Positions 44,276-52,126 of a DNA stretch of 64,000 bases are shown one piece after another. The notes under the pieces were generated by a model. The model was not told where the DNA came from. It saw only the letters and a list, made by a program, of their open reading frames with translations, and ran no database searches. Every line of letters begins with the position of its first letter. The stretch's first letter is position 1. The position numbers and the translations under genes are program-made. The stretch comes from Aporhodopirellula rubra (GTDB lineage Bacteria; Planctomycetota; Planctomycetia; Pirellulales; Pirellulaceae). The DNA lies in NCBI RefSeq assembly GCF_014192335.1, contig NZ_JACHXU010000008.1, forward strand, positions 62,001 through 126,000. Direction: 5' to 3'.

Positions 44276-47200
44276 ATGATTAGAAGATATTTTATGAATA
44301 AGTTAACCGCGGTGTCGGATTCCATTGCTCCCGGTGATCGGGCTCTCAACACATCGAACGCAGTGACCGGACAGTATGTCTCGATGGACAACAACGTTTG
44401 GTACAAGATCGGCAACAGCCATCGTATGCCGAAGTTTTTCCTGACGGCCGTCAGTCCAGACGATCATTGGATGTTCGTGTCCAGCCAAGGTGCCTTGACG
44501 GCGGGAAGGCAGAACCCCGATTCGGCGTTGTTCCCCTACTATTCGGCCGACAAGATCGTCGACATGTCCGACTGCACGGGGCCAAAAACGTTAATCCGCG
44601 TTCGACGAGAAGACGGAACGAGTCAATTATGGGAGCCGTTTTCGTCCGCGACGCTGCACTGCGACTCGTGCACGCAGAACCTCTACAAGAATTGGTGCGG
44701 CAACCGAATTTTGTTTGAAGCAGTCCATCATTCGTTAAAACTCGCGTTTCGATACAGTTGGACATTTGGCGAAAAGTTCGGCTTCATTCGCAGTTGCGAA
44801 TTGCTCAATTTGGATGACAGCCCAACGAGTGTAGAGATCACCGATGGACTTCAGAACATGCTGCCCAGTGGTCTCGGAAAAGACTTCCAGTTGCGGTACA
44901 GCAATCTTGCTGATGCATACAAAAAATCCGAACGGTTGGGCGAATCTTCCCTGGGCATTTATTACCTCAGTTCAATACCGACCGACCGGGCAGAACCGAG
45001 CGAAGGCTTGCTCGCGACAGTTGCTTGGCAGACTGGACTCGGCGAGGCGAACGTTGCGATCAGCGACTCTCAGATTCCTCGCGTTCGCAGCGGCGAATCT
45101 CTGGCGAGTGAGTGCGATGTTCGTGGACGAAGGGGAGCGTATTTTGTAGCCAAAACGCTCGAACTGCCTTCTTTGGAGCCGCTGCGTTGGCGCATCGTGG
45201 CGGACGTCAACTATAGCCACAGCGACGTGGTCGAACTGCACCACCAGATCTCCAATTCAACGGACCTGGCATCTCAACTCGAGCAAGACATTGCAGCGAG
45301 TGAAGAGAATTTGTTGCAGATTTTGTCGGCGGCGGATGGGCGTCAGGTCGGCGAAGACCGTCTTCGTTCTCAACGCCATCAATCCAATGTGCTCTTCAAT
45401 GTGATGCGCGGCGGTATACCGGCGAATGGTTATCGAATCTGTTCGAATGATTTTCGCGATCATGTTGCGAAAGCGAATCGCATGGTCGCTCAGCGCTGCG
45501 AAACGTTTCTTGGAACGCTTCCAGATACCATTTCATTTGACGAGTTACAGGACCGTGTCGCCGTGCATGGTGACCCTGATTTGGTGCGGTTTGCATCAGA
45601 ATATCTGCCGCTTCGTTTCAGTCGGCGGCACGGTGATCCGACTCGACCTTGGAACAAATTTTCGATTGATCTTCGTGCCGAGGATGGGTCAGAAAATTTG
45701 AGTTATCAAGGGAACTGGCGTGACATTTTTCAGAACTGGGAAGCACTCTCGATAGCGTATCCTCAATTCACGACCAGCATGGTATTCCGTTTCGTTAACG
45801 CATCGACGGCAGACGGGCACAATCCTTATCGGATAACGAAAGATGGTTTTGATTGGGAGGTGCCCGATCCGGATGATCCTTGGGCGAACATCGGATATTG
45901 GGGCGACCACCAGATCGTTTACCTTTTGAAGTTGTTGCAGCGCGGGCAATCGATGACGCCGTCACGATTGGATGAATGTTTGTCGCAAGAGCGTTGCGTT
46001 TATGCAAACATTCCGTATCGAATTCGATCGCACGAGGAGATTTGTCGTGATCCTCAAGACACGATCGACTTCGATTCGACCAGTGCGTCTCAGATCGATC
46101 GCCGCGTTGAACAGATCGGCAGTGACGGAAAACTGCTCGCCGGTGATGACGGCGTTCCGATGCGAGTCAGTCTGGTCGAAAAACTGCTCGTCCCGGTGCT
46201 CGCGAAATTGAGCGGTTTTGTGCCCGGTGGCGGCATTTGGTTGAACACTCAGAGACCGGAATGGAACGACGCTAACAATGCTCTCGTGGGTCGTGGGCTT
46301 TCTGTTGTCACGGCATGTTACTTGAGGCGATATCTCACGTTCTTGATTGATTGGTTCACGAGTGGTCGGGATTCCATTCCCGATTCGGTGTTGGTATCGC
46401 GAAGCGTCCTCCGGTTTGCGGAACGGTTGAAAGAGGTTTTGACAGAGCACGCCGGCGACTTCAACGGACCGGTCGACGATGTTTTACGACGCGTGATTCT
46501 CGATAAACTTGCGTCGGCAGGTTCGGAATATCGTGTGCGTCTCTACGCCGAAGGCATTGGTGAAGAGAAAACGGCGGTCTCTTTGGATTGGCTCGTTGAT
46601 CTGTTCCGTCAATCGCTCGTGATGATTGATCACACGATTCGCGTCAATCAGCGGGACGACGGAATGTACCACTCTTATAACTTGATGCATTTAGAAAAAG
46701 GCAGCGCTCCGATATCTCATTTGTATGAAATGTTGGAAGGCCAAGTCGCCGTGCTCAGCAGCGGTTTGCTATCTGGCGTGGAAGCAGTGGAGGTTCTCGA
46801 TGCGTTACGCCACAGTAAAATTTACTGCGAGGATCAGCAAAGCTACATGTTGTACCCGAACCGACAGTTGCCTCGATTCCTCGAGAAAAACCTGTTGTCT
46901 CGGGAAGACGCGCTTCGGTCTCGTTTGATTCAGAAGTTAGCGAACAACAACGAGACGTCGGTGGTTCAGCAAGACATTCATGGCGATTTTCATTTTCATG
47001 GTGGGTTTGGCAACGTTTCGGACTTGAACGATGCACTCGATCGATTGCAAACGCGAGAGGATTACCGCGAGTTGGTCGAAGGTGAACGTGAACTTTTGAA
47101 CGACATGTTTGAAGAAACGTTTGGGCATCGTCATTTCACGGGTCGATCGGGAACGTTCTTCGGATACGAAGGTTTAGGATCGATCTATTGGCACATGGTC

Positions 47201-47794
47201 TCTAAGCTCGCTTTGGCCGTGATGGAACACTGCGTTGAGGTTCACGAAGATCCGTCACGACGCGATCCCACCGTGTTGGCAAGATTGCATGATCACTACC
47301 GCGAGATTCGGGACGGAATCGGGTTGACGAAAACACCGCTGCACTACGGTGCATTCCCGTCAGACCCTTATTCGCACACACCCGAAGGTGGCGGCGTTCA
47401 ACAACCCGGGATGACCGGACAGGTCAAAGAAGACATCCTCTCGCGATGGGACGAAATCGGAATCCGAATTCACGGCGGCCAACTTCGTTTCGAGCCGCGG
47501 TTCTTCGAATCGTCTGAGTTTCTGACAACCGACTCAGTACTCGACTTTTTCGACGTTGATGGTCAACGGCAGCAGTTGGTGATTGCCGAAGCGTGTTTCG
47601 CGCTGACGTTGTGTCAGGTTCCGATTGTCTATCGGAAGAGCGAAAGTCGGAAAATGGTAATTCATTTCGCCGAAAAGGAATCCGTCACCCGCGATGAACT
47701 GGTCCTTTCGCAGTGCGAAACGGACGTTTTGTTCGCTCGTCGCGGCGAAATACGACAAATAGAGGTCTGTTTTGATCCATCGGACAACGAATGA
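44276..47794 (+). CDS. Large GH94-like (alpha/alpha)6-barrel protein, probable glycoside phosphorylase or hydrolase
   Basis: A 1172-residue protein without a signal peptide. An ATG at 44294 with AGAAGA six bases before it is an alternative start. The N-terminal part (about 30-330) resembles the beta-sandwich of GH94/GH65-type enzymes (YVSMDNNVWYKIGNSHRM, WEPFSS). The middle and C-terminal parts look like an (alpha/alpha)6 barrel: YQGNWRDIFQNWEAL, WANIGYWGDHQIVYLL, RPEWNDANNALVGRG (Trp663-Asn664-Asp665) and FFGYEGLGSIYWHM. The WND segment resembles that carrying the general acid of cellobiose-type phosphorylases, but a clear phosphate site could not be recognised, and the protein is longer than ordinary GH94 members. 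It follows a GPH symporter and is under the LacI operators. Exact reaction unknown. Confidence 0.65.
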   Translation: MIRRYFMNKLTAVSDSIAPGDRALNTSNAVTGQYVSMDNNVWYKIGNSHRMPKFFLTAVSPDDHWMFVSSQGALTAGRQNPDSALFPYYSADKIVDMSDCTGPKTLIRVRREDGTSQLWEPFSSATLHCDSCTQNLYKNWCGNRILFEAVHHSLKLAFRYSWTFGEKFGFIRSCELLNLDDSPTSVEITDGLQNMLPSGLGKDFQLRYSNLADAYKKSERLGESSLGIYYLSSIPTDRAEPSEGLLATVAWQTGLGEANVAISDSQIPRVRSGESLASECDVRGRRGAYFVAKTLELPSLEPLRWRIVADVNYSHSDVVELHHQISNSTDLASQLEQDIAASEENLLQILSAADGRQVGEDRLRSQRHQSNVLFNVMRGGIPANGYRICSNDFRDHVAKANRMVAQRCETFLGTLPDTISFDELQDRVAVHGDPDLVRFASEYLPLRFSRRHGDPTRPWNKFSIDLRAEDGSENLSYQGNWRDIFQNWEALSIAYPQFTTSMVFRFVNASTADGHNPYRITKDGFDWEVPDPDDPWANIGYWGDHQIVYLLKLLQRGQSMTPSRLDECLSQERCVYANIPYRIRSHEEICRDPQDTIDFDSTSASQIDRRVEQIGSDGKLLAGDDGVPMRVSLVEKLLVPVLAKLSGFVPGGGIWLNTQRPEWNDANNALVGRGLSVVTACYLRRYLTFLIDWFTSGRDSIPDSVLVSRSVLRFAERLKEVLTEHAGDFNGPVDDVLRRVILDKLASAGSEYRVRLYAEGIGEEKTAVSLDWLVDLFRQSLVMIDHTIRVNQRDDGMYHSYNLMHLEKGSAPISHLYEMLEGQVAVLSSGLLSGVEAVEVLDALRHSKIYCEDQQSYMLYPNRQLPRFLEKNLLSREDALRSRLIQKLANNNETSVVQQDIHGDFHFHGGFGNVSDLNDALDRLQTREDYRELVEGERELLNDMFEETFGHRHFTGRSGTFFGYEGLGSIYWHMVSKLALAVMEHCVEVHEDPSRRDPTVLARLHDHYREIRDGIGLTKTPLHYGAFPSDPYSHTPEGGGVQQPGMTGQVKEDILSRWDEIGIRIHGGQLRFEPRFFESSEFLTTDSVLDFFDVDGQRQQLVIAEACFALTLCQVPIVYRKSESRKMVIHFAEKESVTRDELVLSQCETDVLFARRGEIRQIEVCFDPSDNE

Positions 47795-48053
47795 AACTCG
47801 TTGTGAGGGAAGACGTCCGATCGCGATGGATTCGTTGGAACCGCGAATTTTCGCCGACCTACTATTGCCGCGCAACGGGCGAGTGGGCGAAACGCGTTGG
47901 CGGGCCCCTCTGGGCAATTCAAGATTCATGGCACAGAATCGTTCTTGAAGACGCGAAATCGGTCGGTGGACTGATGAAGAGGGCTCGGTGACTCGGGCCG
48001 GGATCGATTTCGCGTACGCGATCGACCTTTCCTCTCTAACCCCGCGACCTTCG

Positions 48054-50129
48054 ATGACACGCATTTTGACGAATCTCTCTGCAGCGGTTTCTTGGATTTC
48101 CGTCCAATCACTCTTCCTGGTTTCGATGTCGGGGTTGGCGGTTTCCGCGGACTCGGCCACGCAGGAGCAGGCGGAGACGAAGGTGTCGGGCATCGACCGA
48201 GCACTGTTCAGCGAGAAGGTCGCTCCGGGCGAAAACTTCTATCTGTACGCCAACGAAAAATGGTTGGACAACACGCCGATTCCGGCGGACAAATCCAACT
48301 ACGGCATCTTCACCGTACTCGATGACGCGACGCGAGAGCAGGTTCGAACACTGATTGAAGCGGCTGCGGAGGAAAAGGCAACCGAGGGAACGCCTTCGCA
48401 AAAGGTGGGCGACATGTATCGATCGGTTCTCGACGTTGAGAACCGTAACGAGCAAGGAATCGCACCGATCGAGTCGTTGTTATCAACCGTCAATGGGATC
48501 CGATCAAAAGCTGGATTGGCGTCCGCGTTGGGCGAGTTGGTGCGAAATGGTGTTTACGGGCCATTTGCCCCTTATGTCAGTGTCGATGCGAAGAACAGTG
48601 ATCAATACATTGTCTATCTGACTCAGTCGGGGTTAACCCTTCCCGACCGCGACTACTATCTCGAAGACGAACCGCGTTATGTCGAACTACGCGAGAAGCT
48701 CGAGGTATACGTTGCCGACATGCTCACGGCGATCGGTGTTGAGGACGCTCAGGCAGCAGCGAAAGAGGTCGTTGCAATTGAAAAGCAAATTGCCGAACAT
48801 CAATGGACCAAGACTGAAAACCGTGACCCGGAAGCAACCTACAATCGCAAAGATTTGGCCGAGCTCTCGGATCTTTTGAAGCAATTTCCGATCGACGCAA
48901 TGTTCGAATCGGCAAAAATCGCCGGACAGGACGCTGTTGTTGTTCGGCAGCCGAGTTATTTTTCAGACATTGATGGAGTGATTGCGGGTGGATCAATCGA
49001 TGCGTGGAAAGACTACCTGGCGTTTCATGTCATTGATTCCTACGCCGCGTTCTTGAGCGAAGATCTCGAGCGACGGCATTTCGAATTTCACGGCAAAGCG
49101 GTATCCGGAACCGACGAACAGCAGCCGATGTGGAAACGGGCGGTCGACGCGACGGGGTCAGTGCTCGGAGAAGTCGTCGGACAACTCTATGTCGAAAAGC
49201 ACTTCACACCGCAAGCAAAAGCTCGCATGAACGAGTTGGTTGAAAACCTCAAAGCGGCGTTCGCTGAGCGGATCATGTCGCGACCATGGATGGGCGAAGG
49301 CACGAAGAAACAGGCTCTCGCCAAACTCGCCAAGTTCACGACCAAGATTGGCTATCCCGATGAATGGAAAGACTACTCGGCACTGAAGATTTCGGACCAG
49401 TCACCTGCGTCCAACATGATCGCGGCGGCGACGTTTGAATTTGATCGAGATTTGGCGAAATTAGGCGGACCGATTGATCGCAATGAATGGCACATGACGC
49501 CCCAAACGATCAACGCGTACTACAACCCGACCATGAACGAGATCGTGTTTCCGGCTGCGATTTTGCAACCTCCGTTTTTCAACATGGCAGCCGACGACGC
49601 GGTCAACTACGGCGGGATTGGTGCCGTGATCGGTCACGAACTCAGTCACGGGTTTGATGACAAGGGCAGCAAGTACGATGGTGATGGAAACCTTCGAAAT
49701 TGGTGGACGCCGAATGATCGCGAAGAATTTGAGACACGTGCGTCTGGGCTGGTCGAACAATACAGCGAGTTCAAGCCGTTTGAGGACATGAGCGTCAACG
49801 GCGAACTGACGTTGGGCGAGAACATCGGCGACCTCGGTGGGCTCGGCGTTTCTTATGCTGCGTATCGGTTGTCCCTGGGAGATGACGAGGCACCCGTGAT
49901 TGATGGAATGACCGGCGATCAACGGTTCTTCTTGGGATGGTCGCAGATTTGGCGACGGCTGTATCGCGAGCAAGAACTTCGCAAACGGCTGATCACGGAC
50001 CCGCATAGCCCGAGCGAATTCCGCGTTAACGGGATCGTTCGCAACATGGACGAGTGGTACGACGCATTCGATATCAAGGAGAGCGATCCGCTCTACGTTG
50101 CACCCGAGAATCGGATTCGAATCTGGTAA
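48054..50129 (+). CDS. M13-family zinc metallopeptidase (neprilysin/PepO-like)
   Basis: From the ATG at 48054 the protein has 691 residues with a signal peptide (SLFLVSMSGLAVSADS); a longer in-frame start at 47988 is less likely. The M13_N domain is visible from GENFYLYANEKWLDNTPIPAD onward. The catalytic M13 domain shows NAYYNPTMNEIVFPAAILQPPF, the zinc site HELSH (528-532) and the third ligand region ENIGD (Glu589), followed by GWSQIWRR and ENRIRIW at the very end. It degrades peptides outside the cytoplasm. It lies 259 bases after the GH94-like gene and may be a separate unit; it is convergent with a BBP7 barrel. Confidence 0.95.
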   Translation: MTRILTNLSAAVSWISVQSLFLVSMSGLAVSADSATQEQAETKVSGIDRALFSEKVAPGENFYLYANEKWLDNTPIPADKSNYGIFTVLDDATREQVRTLIEAAAEEKATEGTPSQKVGDMYRSVLDVENRNEQGIAPIESLLSTVNGIRSKAGLASALGELVRNGVYGPFAPYVSVDAKNSDQYIVYLTQSGLTLPDRDYYLEDEPRYVELREKLEVYVADMLTAIGVEDAQAAAKEVVAIEKQIAEHQWTKTENRDPEATYNRKDLAELSDLLKQFPIDAMFESAKIAGQDAVVVRQPSYFSDIDGVIAGGSIDAWKDYLAFHVIDSYAAFLSEDLERRHFEFHGKAVSGTDEQQPMWKRAVDATGSVLGEVVGQLYVEKHFTPQAKARMNELVENLKAAFAERIMSRPWMGEGTKKQALAKLAKFTTKIGYPDEWKDYSALKISDQSPASNMIAAATFEFDRDLAKLGGPIDRNEWHMTPQTINAYYNPTMNEIVFPAAILQPPFFNMAADDAVNYGGIGAVIGHELSHGFDDKGSKYDGDGNLRNWWTPNDREEFETRASGLVEQYSEFKPFEDMSVNGELTLGENIGDLGGLGVSYAAYRLSLGDDEAPVIDGMTGDQRFFLGWSQIWRRLYREQELRKRLITDPHSPSEFRVNGIVRNMDEWYDAFDIKESDPLYVAPENRIRIW

Positions 50130-50175
50130 CGGATCGGATTGGTTAACATGATTGGATCATCACCGGGCGGGCAGA

Positions 50176-51822
50176 TCAGAATTCGCCAACGAGTCCGATC
50201 GTGATCGCTTGAGCGGTGAGATCGTTGTAGAACACGCTATTTCGTGGTGCTTCGAAACCTTGCAAACCGCCCGGGTCGAGTGCCGTGAGATTAAGTAGCG
50301 GGTCGATTTGTTCGCCCGCTCGAATCACGCGGCTGAGATACATCATGTGATATCCGACTGAGAAACTCCAATCGCGGTTGAACCGGCGGTTGAGTACCAA
50401 TCGGATTTCTGGTGCAACGGCGAACTCATCGTCATCACGCGAACCCGAGTTGCTGTCTTGAACGAGCAGCCCGGTGTTGCGAGTGGAGACGTCCGTTCCG
50501 CCTGCGATTGGGACGGATGTGGTCGTGGTACCTGAGCGGGTCAGTGTTGAGCTGGTGACACCGAGGCCGAGTTTCATCATCGTTGCGAGAGACCAACGGC
50601 CGAAACAAGTTTGTCCACGCACACCAAATGCGGCGCCGTTGAAATTGTTCTCGGTCGCGAATCGATCGGATTCATCCAGGGTCGTGTTGATTGCCAACCC
50701 ACCACCTCCGCCGACCACTCGTTTGAAGTCGTGGATCGAGAGGTCATCATCCAGACTGACGTAGGTGTAACCGACGAAGCCTTCGAGTTCGCGATCGGGT
50801 TGGCAGATCAGCATACCACGCAACAACACGTCGCCGGTATGAAAGCTGGTCGACGAACGGACATCGATGTCTCCTGTCAATTCGCTGGGGAATCCGACGA
50901 GTTCCGCATCGTTACCGAGTCCACCAGGAGAAACGTCGACAAACGGTCGTGCCAAGATCCCGTACGTCACCGAATCGCCCGAGAAGTTTTGATCGACATC
51001 ATCGGCGAACAAGATCGACGCGGAGAGTCCGAGACCGGAGTTGCCAAAGTAACGTCCGATTTCAAATCGTCCGCCGGAACGTTCATCGTCACCGAGGTCG
51101 TTGCCGCCAAACAAAACCGTGGTACTCGGTAGGCCAAGAATTCCGGCGTCTTCACGGAGCGTCCCGGTGGTGCTAGTTGTCACTAATGGAGGCGCGTACT
51201 GACCGTTAATATTGAGATGCAAGTATTCGGCTCGGGCCCAAAATCCTGAGAGCGGATGGGCCAGCCAATGCGCGATTCGTTCGACCCGAGGGTCATAGAC
51301 GTGCGGACCGTGTTGGCAGGAATCGCATTCCCCTTGGGCACCATAAACGCCGACTTCGCCACAACTGTCACATGGCTCCGATTCGAGTTCATGCATGAGA
51401 ATTGGGCCGTCCAGCGATACTTCATTATCGAATTCGCCATAGTCCATGTCGGAATCGAATTGCGGCTCAAACTCCATCATTGGTGAGGATGCTAGCTGAG
51501 ACGGAATCTGTTGACCCACGGAAATCGGCATTGGTTCGGCACCGAGGAAATATTCGTTTTCATCGAGCGTGCCGTCGACCAGTTCGCCCGCTTCGTTTCG
51601 GATTTCAACGCTAGTGACGACGCCAGGTTGTTCGCCGGGTTTGTCTTTGAGCACCCGCGACGGAGTATTGTTGGAACCGGCAAATCGACGCACCGGGATC
51701 TTGCGCGGCTGCGTCAAGCGAGCACCGGACGTGTCTTGAGCGGATGCAAGCGTTGTCCAGCAACCGGACGTGAATATCACGCAGGTGAATGCGAAAACGG
51801 CGATTCGGGGCAACAGATTCAC
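50176..51822 (-). CDS. BBP7-type outer-membrane beta-barrel protein
   Basis: A 548-residue exported protein with signal sequence (NLLPRIAVFAFTCVIFTSG...ASAQD). Residues about 150-175 carry a Cys-rich patch (CDSCGEVGVYGAQGECDSC). The barrel starts at GFWARAEYLHLNINGQY, the typical first strand of the planctomycete BBP7 family, and continues with alternating strands (FEIGRYFGNSGLGLSASILF, GFVGYTYVSLDDDLSI, FSVGYHMMYLSRVIRAGEQIDP), ending in an aromatic-terminated strand ITIGLVGEF, as in outer-membrane proteins. Probably a porin-like or structural barrel. A second family member is cut by the right window edge. It is divergent from the SdrD-B surface protein. Confidence 0.87.
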   Translation of the reverse strand: MNLLPRIAVFAFTCVIFTSGCWTTLASAQDTSGARLTQPRKIPVRRFAGSNNTPSRVLKDKPGEQPGVVTSVEIRNEAGELVDGTLDENEYFLGAEPMPISVGQQIPSQLASSPMMEFEPQFDSDMDYGEFDNEVSLDGPILMHELESEPCDSCGEVGVYGAQGECDSCQHGPHVYDPRVERIAHWLAHPLSGFWARAEYLHLNINGQYAPPLVTTSTTGTLREDAGILGLPSTTVLFGGNDLGDDERSGGRFEIGRYFGNSGLGLSASILFADDVDQNFSGDSVTYGILARPFVDVSPGGLGNDAELVGFPSELTGDIDVRSSTSFHTGDVLLRGMLICQPDRELEGFVGYTYVSLDDDLSIHDFKRVVGGGGGLAINTTLDESDRFATENNFNGAAFGVRGQTCFGRWSLATMMKLGLGVTSSTLTRSGTTTTSVPIAGGTDVSTRNTGLLVQDSNSGSRDDDEFAVAPEIRLVLNRRFNRDWSFSVGYHMMYLSRVIRAGEQIDPLLNLTALDPGGLQGFEAPRNSVFYNDLTAQAITIGLVGEF

Positions 51823-52126
51823 GTTGGAGTTCCAGTATTGATCATCGAATAATCGACCGCCGCATAGGGAGATTGCGAGTCATTTCATGTTGCGAATACC
51901 GCATGAATGAGGACCCGAACCCCGGTTGCCGGCGATGTCAGGCCCGCATCCGATTCGGCAAAAAACGGGGGAACGGGCCGTGTCGGGTTCGGGGGTAGCA
52001 AACTTGAGCGAAAAGAGTCAACCCGGATGGAATTTTCTGACCTGAGGGGGCTGCTTCGTGGCAATCTGGGGTAATCGGTCTATCCTGAATCACGTAGACG
52101 TCTCGATCCGCCTATCGATGCTAGCC
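51823..52126. promoter_or_regulatory. Divergent gap between BBP7 and SdrD-B genes
   Basis: About 300 bases holding promoters of two surface-protein genes. CCCGAACCC (51914-51922) and GGGTTCGGG (51985-51993) form a 9-base inverted pair with a 62-base spacer. No small gene is supported. Confidence 0.3.

Noticed and set aside
47791..47991. 66-codon frame overlapping the GH94-like stop by ATGA
   Set aside because: The overlap is attractive, but the translation has no recognisable features and its composition looks random; a competing minus-strand frame also spans the place.
47534..48193. 219-codon minus-strand frame
   Set aside because: It lies opposite the well-supported GH94-like and M13 genes and has no protein signature.
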